Shown here: positions 14,766-22,924 of the stretch, one piece after another
How the letters are laid out: each line of letters begins with the position of its first letter
Numbering within the stretch: the first letter of the stretch is position 1
Assembly (NCBI GenBank): GCA_002691145.1
Contig: NZHE01000029.1
Coordinates: 19,246 to 60,409, forward strand
From: Rickettsiales bacterium
GTDB lineage: Bacteria > Pseudomonadota > Alphaproteobacteria > Methylaequorales > Methylaequoraceae
Length of the DNA: 41,164 nt
Direction: 5' to 3'
Translations under genes and position numbers: made by a program
The notes under the pieces: model-generated
The model's input: the letters and a program-made list of their open reading frames with translations, nothing else
The model's database searches: none
Told to the model about the DNA's origin: nothing

Positions 14766-15280
14766 TCTTTTTTATTAAGTTTTCTCATCAATTCATTACG
14801 GTTCGTTATAACGTATCCGTCCGCTTCTATAGGTTCTGGGTCGTCTTTACCATCTTTATCGATCTTATGTTTCTTTAATTGTAGTTCAACCATCTTCAAT
14901 TTCTTGTCAATTTTGCTGGATTTGGCATCAATGGCATTTCGTAACATGGTACTTGCAACCTCAAATATACGTCCACTATATCTGCTGTCTACATTCATTC
15001 CCAAGTCCATCAGATTCTTATATGATTCTTCAGCCTCACCGGCTAATTTATCAAGTTCTAGATCTGACAATTCGCCCAGACCTTTCACAGCCGGCAGTGC
15101 CTTTTCAATTTTGTCAAACTCGGCATAAGTTTTTTCTAATGCTTTTGCAGTTTGAGGATCTACGTTTTTAGGAATAGTTTTCCCATTTGTATCTTGCCTT
15201 TGTGCTTCTTTGGCATCAACTTTTTGAAATGCTTCTTTTATATTTGGTAAATTTAAAATGTCTTCTAATTTCTTTGTCAT
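14762..15280 (-). CDS. 16: Small terminase subunit gp16
   Basis: The frame is open from 15328, but the ATG at 15278-15280 is chosen (MTKKLEDILNLPNIKEAF, 172 residues). It lies 4 nt after the gp4 stop and matches the usual marine T4-like gp16 N-terminus. Diagnostic segments are ALPAVKGLGELSDLELDKLA, LMDLGMNVDSRYSGRIFEVA and the coiled-coil-like KIDKKLKMVELQLKKHKID. The small subunit recognises DNA and regulates gp17 during packaging. Its length is close to T4 gp16 (164 residues). Unlike T4, it is separated from gp17 by at least three virion genes and a sulfotransferase-like gene. Confidence 0.88.
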   Translation of the reverse strand: MTKKLEDILNLPNIKEAFQKVDAKEAQRQDTNGKTIPKNVDPQTAKALEKTYAEFDKIEKALPAVKGLGELSDLELDKLAGEAEESYKNLMDLGMNVDSRYSGRIFEVASTMLRNAIDAKSSKIDKKLKMVELQLKKHKIDKDGKDDPEPIEADGYVITNRNELMRKLNKKD

Positions 15281-15284
15281 TATA

Positions 15285-15719
15285 TTATTTACGCGAGCCG
15301 TTGTGGAATAATTGTTCTTCTGATACAACTCTAAATTTTATTTTTTGTTGTTTTGCATAGGCATTTGCCGCTTCCCATTTTGCATTGTTAATTATTACCT
15401 GTTGCTGTTTTTTATAACTCCTACCTGCCTTTTCCATGGTTGTTTGTGCCGCTGGTTTAACTTCAATTAGTTCTGCGTGTTTACGTCCACTCTTATCAAC
15501 ATAAACTACAAAAAAATCCGGAACGTATATTGTATATTTTCCAGTGAACGGATGCCTGTAAGGTATCTTTATCGATTCACTTGCCCATTTTGCCACGTTA
15601 GGATGTTCGTCACACAATCTCATGAATGCGTGTTCCCATCCTGATCTATATGTTGGAGTTTTTAAGCCAATATATTTTTCTTGATTCTTAAGATTATATT
15701 TGCCGTGTGCGAACTTCAT
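15285..15719 (-). CDS. 4: Head completion nuclease-like protein gp4
   Basis: This 144-residue protein matches the T4 gp4 head-completion family, which has a TnsA-like endonuclease fold. Features are YRSGWEHAFMRLCDEHPNV, WASESIKIPYRHPFTGKYTI and VPDFFVVYVDKSGRKHAELIEVKP. The catalytic set of this fold is visible as E in GWEHAF, D in PDFF and the EVK motif (ELIEVK). In T4 it acts on the packaged head before tail joining. It is 3 nt downstream of the 125-residue gene and 4 nt upstream of gp16, in a tightly spaced late operon. Confidence 0.87.
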   Translation of the reverse strand: MKFAHGKYNLKNQEKYIGLKTPTYRSGWEHAFMRLCDEHPNVAKWASESIKIPYRHPFTGKYTIYVPDFFVVYVDKSGRKHAELIEVKPAAQTTMEKAGRSYKKQQQVIINNAKWEAANAYAKQQKIKFRVVSEEQLFHNGSRK

Positions 15720-15722
15720 GGG

Positions 15723-16100
15723 TTACCCCAATATGTTTCTTGAAACTGAATCTTTTGCAGTCTTTTTTGATCTGGTGCCTAAAGCACTCGATCTAAATCT
15801 GTTGGCATTTAGTATCATTGTCACAACCTCATTTAGTTGTGCAGGATTTGTGTTTCCAAGTTTTTGTAAAACTTCCTGTGAGTTAATATTATCTACCTTT
15901 GCCTGTTGTAAAATTATGTAGGCTAATTGTTCTGCTGGTTCTCTGTCGAATCCACGTTTTACAAAAAAGCCAATAGTAGCATCATATTCACCAACGTTGA
16001 ATTCAAGTGGTTCCACGTACTGATTATTTGTTAATTCGTCTATAGATTTTTTTAATGAATCGTTGTTTTCTGATGGTAAATTTGAATATACTTTTGTCAT
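15723..16100 (-). CDS. Small virion-type protein, function unknown
   Basis: This 125-residue protein has a central segment VGEYDATIGFFVKRGFDREPAEQLAYIILQQAKVDNINSQEVLQKLG and an end of NRFRSSALGTRSKKTAKDSVSRNILG. The helix-rich core with a basic tail matches a recurrent gene next to gp4 in marine T4-like phages, but I cannot name its T4 counterpart. Candidates are a baseplate or tail component, given its position between gp4 and the tube-like protein. Its ATG overlaps the stop of the preceding gene by one base, so translation is coupled. Confidence 0.7.
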   Translation of the reverse strand: MTKVYSNLPSENNDSLKKSIDELTNNQYVEPLEFNVGEYDATIGFFVKRGFDREPAEQLAYIILQQAKVDNINSQEVLQKLGNTNPAQLNEVVTMILNANRFRSSALGTRSKKTAKDSVSRNILG

Positions 16101-17497
16101 TATAAATTAGCCTTTTCTGCTTCTATTTCAACTTCGTTTGTTTCTCTATCTATTTTTATATATCCATCTGTTACTAGTTGATTTACATTTGCAACTGCTT
16201 GATTATTGTATGTATTTTTTACGCTATCACTTTGAGCCGCATATTCAATTTCACTTTCTGCGACTGATAGTCCTTTTCTTGATCCAATGTCTTTAAAATA
16301 CATTGATGCCGCAATACTTTCTCTTACCTGTGTATTGCTGTTGACTAAATTTGTTGCTTCCGTAGAACTTAAAAAATTTACTGTGTCCTGCGTTGCTATA
16401 ACAGTTGTTGACTGATTATTTTTATCATCAATTAATGATTTTGCATTAGCGACTGTGCCTGCAAGTGCAACTGTTGCCGCCGCGGCACCTACGGAAAAAT
16501 CTCCAACTGGATTAGCAATAGTACCAGCACTTTCGCCTATTTTTTTAATCTCATCTTTTACTATTCCGCCTATCTCTTCTTTCAAGGCATCTTTTGCTTT
16601 TACTTTTTTTGCATTATTGTAAGTGTTGATTCCTTTTAAAATTGTACCTAGTCCAACTTGCCCCCGCTGTACATCGCTTATCACTGAACCTATGCCATCT
16701 ACTATACCACCAGGACCAAAAATAGATGTAGTACCTCCACCTAAAACTGATAATGGTGATGGTTCTAAATCATAATGTACCGTTGCAAATCCAGGAACGC
16801 CTCCTCCTTTTATTAATCCAGATCTATATAATACTGTTTCGTAAAATATTTCCATCGTGTTTTGCATAATACCTTGCCCGTCTGCTTGATCTAAATTGTC
16901 ATGACTGAATGACCCTATTACTGGATTTATTAAGGAGAACGATGTAAATCTTTGTTTGTGCAAAACAAAAATATCTATTCCTCTTATGAGTGGTTTCTTA
17001 CTAACCACTGCTGTGTCCATACCAAATTGTGTGTTCTTTATAGCATCTGCATTGTCATATAAAGTATCTTTGTTCATTGTTCGCATATTTGGATCTGTCA
17101 CAATTGAGTCAGCAATATGATATTCATAATATGATTTCCAAAAAGCATTCACAGTATCAGCGTTGTCATCATGAAAAGTTATATTGACTGGTGAATATTG
17201 TATTCTCGTTGCCACATATGTTTTTTTGTTGTACTGCTGTTTCTCTTCTAAGTTCAAGTTATACTTAGGAAGGTCAATTGCTTTCACAAGCATATTAAGA
17301 TCCAACATAACATTTTTGCCAAAATTTTTGTTTTGTAAAACTGTTGAGTCTATGTCAAATACTACATGGAATAAAAATTTATTTTTTGGTGCAAGTTTAA
17401 AATTGTCATCAAAATACAGACGCGATGCGTGTCTGTAATCTTTCATTCCTGGTAAACCAGAAGAGAATCCTTTTAAGAAATTGTTTATACTTGGCAT
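16100..17497 (-). CDS. Baseplate-tail tube junction protein (gp48/gp54-like)
   Basis: This 465-residue protein has an N-terminal tail-tube-like domain. DYRHASRLYFDDNFKLAPKNKFLFHVVFDID, VKAIDLPKYNLNLEEKQQYNKKTYV and RIQYSPVNITFHDDNADTVNAFWKSYYEYH are typical of T4 gp54/gp48/gp19 relatives. The long C-terminal part is Gly/Ala-rich with VGAAAATVALAGTVANAKSL and charged helices. It sits next to gp19 and would cap or initiate the tail tube on the baseplate. Whether it is the gp48 or gp54 equivalent cannot be told by eye. Its late promoter is only 4 nt from the ATG. T4 gp54 is 320 residues, so this one is longer. Confidence 0.72.
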   Translation of the reverse strand: MPSINNFLKGFSSGLPGMKDYRHASRLYFDDNFKLAPKNKFLFHVVFDIDSTVLQNKNFGKNVMLDLNMLVKAIDLPKYNLNLEEKQQYNKKTYVATRIQYSPVNITFHDDNADTVNAFWKSYYEYHIADSIVTDPNMRTMNKDTLYDNADAIKNTQFGMDTAVVSKKPLIRGIDIFVLHKQRFTSFSLINPVIGSFSHDNLDQADGQGIMQNTMEIFYETVLYRSGLIKGGGVPGFATVHYDLEPSPLSVLGGGTTSIFGPGGIVDGIGSVISDVQRGQVGLGTILKGINTYNNAKKVKAKDALKEEIGGIVKDEIKKIGESAGTIANPVGDFSVGAAAATVALAGTVANAKSLIDDKNNQSTTVIATQDTVNFLSSTEATNLVNSNTQVRESIAASMYFKDIGSRKGLSVAESEIEYAAQSDSVKNTYNNQAVANVNQLVTDGYIKIDRETNEVEIEAEKANL

Positions 17498-17501
17498 ACT
17501 G

Positions 17502-17509
17502 TATTTATA
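17502..17509 (-). promoter_or_regulatory. Late promoter TATAAATA, 4 nt from the start codon
   Basis: An exact T4-type late promoter octamer on the minus strand, only 4 nt (CAGT) before the ATG of the tube-junction gene. It lies just downstream of the gp19 terminator on the same strand. Confidence 0.75.
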
Positions 17510-17514
17510 GTCAC

Positions 17515-17540
17515 AAAAAAAGCGCCATAAAAGGCGCTTT
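17515..17540 (-). terminator. Intrinsic terminator after gp19
   Basis: The stem AAAGCGCC/GGCGCTTT (8 bp, 6-nt loop) is followed on the minus strand by a run of T residues, 23 nt past the gp19 stop. It is a canonical rho-independent terminator. Confidence 0.88.
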
Positions 17541-17563
17541 CCTTGTATTATATTTGAAAATTA

Positions 17564-18190
17564 TTATACTCCGCCACCTGTTGCAAGTGTGCCAAGAGTT
17601 CTAGTTACCGCACTACCAATTCCTGTTCCTTGTGGAGTTTGTACTGCGTTATCGTATCTGATAGCAAGTGTTATTGTTGCTGGATCAGATGTTGCGTATG
17701 CTAAAGTGTTGTAGTTAACAGACTCGACGTAAGCACCGTATAATTCAAACGTTTCTAATACGCCTGGTGCCGCCGCTCCATTACCACCGTCTAGCATTTC
17801 AATTCTAGTTGTAAATTTGTAATCTACGCCTGAAGAAGCAGATGCTTGTTCAAAGAAATCAAATTGTTTCTGTACTTGTTCACCAACTAATTTAGACACT
17901 GCGTTGTTTACGTCATCTCTAATTGTAAGTGTTATTGGTGCCCAAGTGTGTTTCCCTGCCATGTATACTCTTGAGTTATACACGTCTAAAGTAATTTGGT
18001 CAAAACTTAGATCTGGTCTTGTTACATCAACAACTTGTTTTGTAATTTCTGATCTAGGAGTAGATATACCAAAGTTTTCTAGTATCACTCTAAATCTGTA
18101 TTGTAATTTCGGCATCAGCAAACCTTGGTTTGCGGCGCTCTGATCACTTGCTAGTGGTACTGTAAATTTTGATAATGTTGAAATTGCCAT
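17564..18190 (-). CDS. 19: Tail tube protein gp19
   Basis: This 208-residue protein is the T4-like tail tube monomer. Features are MPKLQYRFRVILENFG, the DVTRPDLSFDQITLDVYNSRVYMAGKH segment, WAPITLTIRDDVNNAVSKLV and the C-terminal LETFELYGAYVESVNYNTLAYA. Stacked hexamers form the inner tube through which DNA passes. T4 gp19 is 163 residues, so this one has a loop or C-terminal extension (ending TLATGGGV). It has its own AATAAATA element with a GAGAGGAAG ribosome binding site and is closed by a strong terminator, consistent with very high late expression. Confidence 0.92.
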   Translation of the reverse strand: MAISTLSKFTVPLASDQSAANQGLLMPKLQYRFRVILENFGISTPRSEITKQVVDVTRPDLSFDQITLDVYNSRVYMAGKHTWAPITLTIRDDVNNAVSKLVGEQVQKQFDFFEQASASSGVDYKFTTRIEMLDGGNGAAAPGVLETFELYGAYVESVNYNTLAYATSDPATITLAIRYDNAVQTPQGTGIGSAVTRTLGTLATGGGV

Positions 18191-18206
18191 ATTTTATCTT
18201 CCTCTC

Positions 18207-18214
18207 TATTTATT
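18207..18214 (-). promoter_or_regulatory. Late-promoter-like octamer AATAAATA of gp19
   Basis: AATAAATA on the minus strand, 16 nt before the gp19 ATG. The short leader contains GAGAGGAAG, a Shine-Dalgarno, so this gene belongs to the leadered class. Confidence 0.6.
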
Positions 18215-18218
18215 CTGG

Positions 18219-21200
18219 TTACGAACCAAGTTGTGATATCTCTCCAGTGTTTTTTAGTCTTAATGGTATGTAAATAAATTCAACCGATTTCACTGGTTCA
18301 ATTGCTATATCAACATACAATTCATTTCTGTCTATTCTTGTTGGTGTGTTGTTTGTGGTATCACAAACTACCAAGAAGTCATAAAGTGCTCTTTGACCAA
18401 CTAATTCTAGTAAGAATGATTCAACCGCTTGTTTAATTTCATTTCTTGTTAGTTCATCATTTGGTTCAAAAATAAATGGTTTACCTATTTTGTTTAATTG
18501 TGTTCTTAGGTAAACTGTCAATCTTGATACGTTGATTCTATCTAATGCACTTGTCATTGTTGGTGCAACTTTAGTTAGGTTACCGTAGTTAACAATACCT
18601 GCACCTGCAAAGAATGTAATTGGATTGATCTTCGCTGTGTGCATCGCATCTCTTAAACCTTCATTTACTGAAATTGTTTCGAACTCTCCGCTTGTTGAAT
18701 CAATATATCCAACTGCTGTTGCGTTATCTACAACTCCACGTCTTGTTCCTGCTGGAGCGAACCATGGGAATGCCACGTTGTCGTTGTTTGCTAACACTCT
18801 CATTATCATATGAGATGGTGGTACAATGATTGATTTACCACTGTTGTCGCTTGTTCTTCCTGATGGATAAAACACGCCTAGGTATTCATCACTTGATACT
18901 AAACCTTTATCACCGTTATCAACTGCGCCTGCGTTGTTGTTAGACCAGTTAGATAATTCTGTTGCTGTTGAACCTAATCTAAATGGTGTGTCTCCAACAA
19001 CAAATGCTGTGTAATTTCTATCAGCATTTAAGTTTAACATATTTGCAATCAATTCTGGATAACCAGGAGCCGCCATAACGTTGAATCCTCTTTGATCTTC
19101 TCTGATTGCTTGGTTAGTGTTTACTTCTGCTTTTAGTTGCTCAATAATAACTTTTCTTTGTGCTTTTCTACCCATGTTTGGAGAACCGTCAAGTTCGTTA
19201 GCAGACCTGTTTACCCATCTGTCTGGGAAATAAGTTGCAACAGACTCATTGCTCTGTCTAGTGTTACCTAAACCAGTTGATCCTGAACCTGGATATGCCG
19301 CAGTTGTTATGTAACTGTTTTTGTATTCTTTTACATTGTAACCGCTTCTTCTTGTATTATAAAGCAACATACCTTTTGGATATAATGCTGGATCTGGTGA
19401 ATCAGGGTCTACAAAGTTATCACTTAAAAGATCTTTAATTGATCCTGCTGTTCCAACTCCGCCTGTTGTTGCTGAATCTGTTTTTCCATTTGTTGTGTGG
19501 AATCTTGCATCTGCAAAAACCACACCTGATTCAGTAGTTTGGTCTGTATTGTCTACAAGTTCCCAAGCAGGCTGATTAGTTGAATAACTTATTCCAGATA
19601 CACTGTTTTTTACTGTAGATGTTGTGTTGTATCTGTAAAGTTTTGGATAATTTTCTAAATCGCTAGTGTCAACCCATAAGTCATTATCAACAAGTGCAGT
19701 TCCATCTGATTGTGTAGTTGGTTCTGTTGCACTAAATTGTGGACCATTTGGATCTGTACTAGCATACACATTTAAGTAGCCTTTGAAAGATGTTCCGTCG
19801 TGTGCTAAAATGTCTGCTTCTAAATTTGTGTCATACCAAAGTGTTCCATTTGCTGGTTCATTAGTCGGAGCAGTAGTTGATGCAACATATGATAATCTTT
19901 TCCAGTTAGATATTAATAGTGCATTGTTTGCCGTTGAGTCTAAAGTTTCGCCAGTTGGCACTTGATACAAGTTGTCAATTTTATTTGTTCTTGTTGTAGC
20001 GTAATCTCCGTATGCATCTGCATTACCTGAAGTAAAACCTGCATCTGCTAATGGAGTTCCTAAAGAATCAACCATTCTTATTTCGCCACCAAGTTTGTGT
20101 GTAATTTGTACAGCGCCTCTATATTGACCTGAACTTACAATACTTGCTTCAACGTTAGTAAAGCCTGCACCGTTAATTGCTGATACAAAGTCTTCGTTGT
20201 CAGCAATAGAAGAACCATCACCGTTAGTTACTGTAACTGTTTTTTCAGTTGATAGAGTCAATGATGATGCAGTAGATTCTTGCATCTTAAATTGCTCACC
20301 ACTTGTAAATGTTGGAAATATAGTTTTTGATTGTGCTACTGTTGTTCCACCTTCATATCTAAAAATTTGGAAATCACCCACATTTGGTGTAGTGTCAAGT
20401 CCTGAATTTTCAGTTATGTTAAATTGTGTGTAAAGTTGTCCTACAGTTAAACCAGATCCGCCACCTGCTGGATCTAAATTATAGATCGCATTGTGGTGTG
20501 TTGAGTATAATGGTGAACTTACAGTTGAAAACAAAGATGTTGCTGAACTGTAAAGTTTTGCTACTATGCTAGTACCATTGTTTGGAGTAGTAGTCTTGAA
20601 CCATACTGAACCATTTGGTCTTGGTGTAGTGTCTGCCGATTTCCATTCAGGTCTTAGCGTGTGTCCTGCTTGATAAAATTGTGGAGCCGCGTATGTTCCT
20701 GCTGTCAATCCTGTGTCAGTTAAAATTGATCCACTGCCATTAGCAAGTGTAATTTTTCCATCTAAAGTCGAACCATCTGATTTGCTAGTTCCATTTGAAT
20801 ATATTTCTATGAAACCTGTATTTGCGTCAACTGCCGCTGTAACACCCGTGATTGATGCCGCATTGATTCTTTCTGCAACGTTGGCAAAAGTTGTGCTGTT
20901 TGTAGTAACTGTTGTGCCATTGATTACAATCGAATGACCAGATGTGACTGCTCCAGTTGATTTAGTACCAATGATTGTTGGATGTGATATACTCCAAGCA
21001 TTTGAACCCAGTTGTACCCAACTGTTACCGTCGTTTTTAAAATAAATTTTGTTTGATGCGTGTGTTGTGTTCACTGCATAATCACCTACCGATCCTACTG
21101 ATGTTTTTGGTGCACCAGTTGAAAGGCCCCCAACTAAATCTCCGGTAGAAGTAATTAAAGTTGGCGTTTTAGTAGTGAATTGTTGATTAGTTGCAGACCA

Positions 21201-21647
21201 TTCAAAAATACCTATTTTCGAAGTTGCTAAATCAAACCAGTATGTTCCGTCAGTTGGAGCAGATGTTGGTGCGTTTGCACTTCCAGTCAACTGTGATAAG
21301 TTGACATTTGCTCTCATTACGTATGCTCTATTGGCAATTCCTAAAAATGAGTATGCCGCTTGTAACCCGTATTCATTTAATTCATAACCTTGCAATGGAT
21401 TACTTGATGCGTCTGTATAGAAAGTTGGGTCACCAAACGTTTCTGTTAAATCTCTTTGTGATGTTAATAGGTAAACTTTATTTGCATTTGCAGTAGTTGT
21501 ACCCGGTGCAGTTGTTTCACCTGAACCGCTTTTTTTGTCTTGTGCTGATGCTACTATGAAAAGTGGTGTTGTACCCGCATCTGATGGTACGTAGAAACTC
21601 TCGTCAATTACTGAGACTGCTACTCCTGGACTCGTTAATGTTGGCAT
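18219..21647 (-). CDS. 18: Tail sheath protein gp18, enlarged
   Basis: This 1142-residue protein is the contractile tail sheath. The N-terminus MPTLTSPGVAVSVIDESFYV and the C-terminal region (RLTVYLRTQLNKIGKPFIFEPND, then ELTRNEIKQAVESFLLELVG and EPVKSVEFIYIPLRLKNTGE) are clear sheath signatures. T4 gp18 is 659 residues. The extra length lies in the N-terminal half to two-thirds and contains repeated short modules such as PTDGTYWFDLATSKIGIFEW, VGDYAVNTTHASNKIYFKND and ANGTLWYDTNLEADILAHDG. These are probably surface-exposed inserted domains. It has an AAGGAG ribosome binding site 10 nt before the ATG and a late promoter 44 nt upstream. Confidence 0.93.
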   Translation of the reverse strand: MPTLTSPGVAVSVIDESFYVPSDAGTTPLFIVASAQDKKSGSGETTAPGTTTANANKVYLLTSQRDLTETFGDPTFYTDASSNPLQGYELNEYGLQAAYSFLGIANRAYVMRANVNLSQLTGSANAPTSAPTDGTYWFDLATSKIGIFEWSATNQQFTTKTPTLITSTGDLVGGLSTGAPKTSVGSVGDYAVNTTHASNKIYFKNDGNSWVQLGSNAWSISHPTIIGTKSTGAVTSGHSIVINGTTVTTNSTTFANVAERINAASITGVTAAVDANTGFIEIYSNGTSKSDGSTLDGKITLANGSGSILTDTGLTAGTYAAPQFYQAGHTLRPEWKSADTTPRPNGSVWFKTTTPNNGTSIVAKLYSSATSLFSTVSSPLYSTHHNAIYNLDPAGGGSGLTVGQLYTQFNITENSGLDTTPNVGDFQIFRYEGGTTVAQSKTIFPTFTSGEQFKMQESTASSLTLSTEKTVTVTNGDGSSIADNEDFVSAINGAGFTNVEASIVSSGQYRGAVQITHKLGGEIRMVDSLGTPLADAGFTSGNADAYGDYATTRTNKIDNLYQVPTGETLDSTANNALLISNWKRLSYVASTTAPTNEPANGTLWYDTNLEADILAHDGTSFKGYLNVYASTDPNGPQFSATEPTTQSDGTALVDNDLWVDTSDLENYPKLYRYNTTSTVKNSVSGISYSTNQPAWELVDNTDQTTESGVVFADARFHTTNGKTDSATTGGVGTAGSIKDLLSDNFVDPDSPDPALYPKGMLLYNTRRSGYNVKEYKNSYITTAAYPGSGSTGLGNTRQSNESVATYFPDRWVNRSANELDGSPNMGRKAQRKVIIEQLKAEVNTNQAIREDQRGFNVMAAPGYPELIANMLNLNADRNYTAFVVGDTPFRLGSTATELSNWSNNNAGAVDNGDKGLVSSDEYLGVFYPSGRTSDNSGKSIIVPPSHMIMRVLANNDNVAFPWFAPAGTRRGVVDNATAVGYIDSTSGEFETISVNEGLRDAMHTAKINPITFFAGAGIVNYGNLTKVAPTMTSALDRINVSRLTVYLRTQLNKIGKPFIFEPNDELTRNEIKQAVESFLLELVGQRALYDFLVVCDTTNNTPTRIDRNELYVDIAIEPVKSVEFIYIPLRLKNTGEISQLGS

Positions 21648-21669
21648 ACTAGTTATTCTCCTTGCAAGT

Positions 21670-21699
21670 TAGTATTTTTATATACTAGACTTATTTATT
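21670..21699 (-). promoter_or_regulatory. gp18 late promoter AATAAATA and 5'-terminal hairpin
   Basis: AATAAATA (21692-21699) lies 44 nt before the gp18 ATG. Six-bp arms TAGTAT/ATACTA (21670-21675 with 21682-21687) put a hairpin right at the expected mRNA 5' end. AAGGAG follows near the start codon. Confidence 0.6.
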
Positions 21700-21741
21700 G
21701 CGTTTTTACAAATAGTACGACAAATGATGCGTTAATTTGGT

Positions 21742-21763
21742 GCCTATATAGGCGACGTAAATA
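21742..21763 (+). promoter_or_regulatory. 12-bp palindrome and CGTAAATA late-promoter-like element
   Basis: GCCTATATAGGC (21742-21753) is a perfect palindrome placed directly before CGTAAATA (21756-21763), which ends 6 nt before the ATG of the HNH-like gene. The palindrome could be an operator or an upstream promoter feature. Confidence 0.5.
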
Positions 21764-21769
21764 CAATAT

Positions 21770-22129
21770 ATGGATATAGGCACCAGACCACTATGTAAAA
21801 AATGCAATGACAAACCGCGGGCGTACGGCTATAAGCGGAATGGAAAAGTGTATTGGCGGAGCAAGTGTGACACCTGTATACGCAAAGAAAAAAACCTTAA
21901 GGTTGGTGGTATTACACCACTTCAAAGATCTGGGTATAAGTTGAAAAATAAATGTGAATTATGTGGCTTTAAAGCAGTTGAAAAAAGTCAAATGAATGTA
22001 TACTTTGTGGACGGCAATAAGAAGAATGTAAATCCAATTAACTTAAAAACTGTGTGTGCTAATTGTCAACGATTAACCAGTGTGAAGAGACTCGGCTGGA
22101 GAATGGGTGACCTCCAGGCTGATGACTAA
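21770..22129 (+). CDS. HNH-like zinc-finger protein with altered active site
   Basis: This 119-residue basic protein has four CXXC pairs: C9/C12, C33/C36, C62/C65 and C96/C99. The last two frame an HNH-type treble clef (CELCGFKAV ... VYFVDGNKKNVNPINLKTVCANC). HNH relatives of this type usually have His before VDGN as the general base (from memory of the family). Here the residue is Phe (YFVDGN), and the last pair is followed by Gln, so nuclease activity is doubtful. It lies divergently from gp18 and its 3' end overlaps gp1 by 57 nt on opposite strands. Possible roles are a freestanding endonuclease relic or a DNA-binding regulator. Confidence 0.72.
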   Translation: MDIGTRPLCKKCNDKPRAYGYKRNGKVYWRSKCDTCIRKEKNLKVGGITPLQRSGYKLKNKCELCGFKAVEKSQMNVYFVDGNKKNVNPINLKTVCANCQRLTSVKRLGWRMGDLQADD

Positions 22130-22678
22130 TTCATCAACTTTTTGGAATAGTTCATCTTTTGTGCCGTAGTTGTCTATAATAAAATCGAAATCACTGTTCA
22201 ACCAGTCCCATTCTGACCTATGAGCACCTCTTTCCTGCATTTCTTTTTGTGAAGGCAAATCTCCTCTTTTTACGCAAATTATTTTGCCACCGTGTGCTTT
22301 GATTGTTTTAATTTCGTTTACAAACCTAGTATCTGATATGACTGTGTTTTGTCCTCTGTATCTACCCAAGCAACTATCAATCCAAATTGCATCATACATC
22401 TTGCCTCGCATTACCTCAGTGCCAAAATATTGCAAGACCCACCTGGGAGTGACGCTTTTTCCAAATCTTTCACTCCAAAATTTGTCCGGCTGTTCTCTCC
22501 AGTGTCGGCTAGATGAGGTGTTTCCTTCTAGCATTTCTCTATCCCAATTGAACATGGATGCTACTGCATCTTTTAAACTTTTTGCAAAACTGTCTCGTTG
22601 AAATCCATGCTTTTCAACCAGTCTTTGTGCAACAGTGTCTTTTCCAGAACCTATAAGTCCTACAATTCCTAATAGCAT
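22073..22678 (-). CDS. 1: Deoxynucleoside monophosphate kinase gp1
   Basis: This 201-residue P-loop kinase matches T4 gene 1. Walker A is GLIGSGKDT (7-15), followed by VEKHGFQRDSFAKSLKDAVA and MFNWDREMLEGNTSSSRHWR. Further on are PRWVLQYFGTEVMRG and the Walker-B-like NTVISDTRFVNEI. It phosphorylates dNMPs to dNDPs for phage DNA synthesis. Its length is close to T4 gp1 (241 residues). The last 19 codons overlap the 3' end of the convergent HNH-like gene. It follows the small coiled-coil gene by 15 nt. No TAAATA element is seen at its own start. Confidence 0.9.
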   Translation of the reverse strand: MLLGIVGLIGSGKDTVAQRLVEKHGFQRDSFAKSLKDAVASMFNWDREMLEGNTSSSRHWREQPDKFWSERFGKSVTPRWVLQYFGTEVMRGKMYDAIWIDSCLGRYRGQNTVISDTRFVNEIKTIKAHGGKIICVKRGDLPSQKEMQERGAHRSEWDWLNSDFDFIIDNYGTKDELFQKVDELVISLEVTHSPAESLHTG

Positions 22679-22693
22679 CTTACGATTATACTA

Positions 22694-22891
22694 TTATTTT
22701 ATTCGTTTTGCAATCTCTATTTTTGTGTCTTTTACGTTACGCAAAACTTGTTTTCTCAGTTGGGGATCTTTTTGCACACGTTTTGCTTCTTTTTCCAATT
22801 GGTTCACTTTAGTTTCCAATTCTTTCATCGTCAATTCTTGGTAGGATTTACTACGATTATCGTTGTTTGTAAAAATATTAATCTTTGCCAT
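22694..22891 (-). CDS. Small coiled-coil protein between gp13 and gp1
   Basis: This 65-residue protein is mainly one helix: SYQELTMKELETKVNQLEKEAKRVQKDPQLRKQVLRNVKDTKIEIAKRI. The heptad-like spacing of Leu/Val suggests a coiled coil. T4 has the small fibre-assembly chaperone gp57A beside gene 1, which is a tempting positional match, but I see no clear sequence identity. A TTTAAATA element lies 9 nt upstream and ATGGCAAAG is a good start. It ends 15 nt before gp1. Confidence 0.65.
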   Translation of the reverse strand: MAKINIFTNNDNRSKSYQELTMKELETKVNQLEKEAKRVQKDPQLRKQVLRNVKDTKIEIAKRIK

Positions 22892-22900
22892 AATGGCTAT

Positions 22901-22908
22901 TATTTAAA
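22901..22908 (-). promoter_or_regulatory. Late-promoter-like octamer TTTAAATA
   Basis: TTTAAATA on the minus strand, 9 nt before the ATG of the small coiled-coil gene; a weaker member of the TAAATA set. Confidence 0.4.
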
Positions 22909-22924
22909 GGAGTATATTTGAGAA

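Noticed and set aside
22694-22891. gp57A fibre chaperone assignment
   Set aside because: Position beside gp1 and small helical character fit T4, but no convincing sequence identity is visible.
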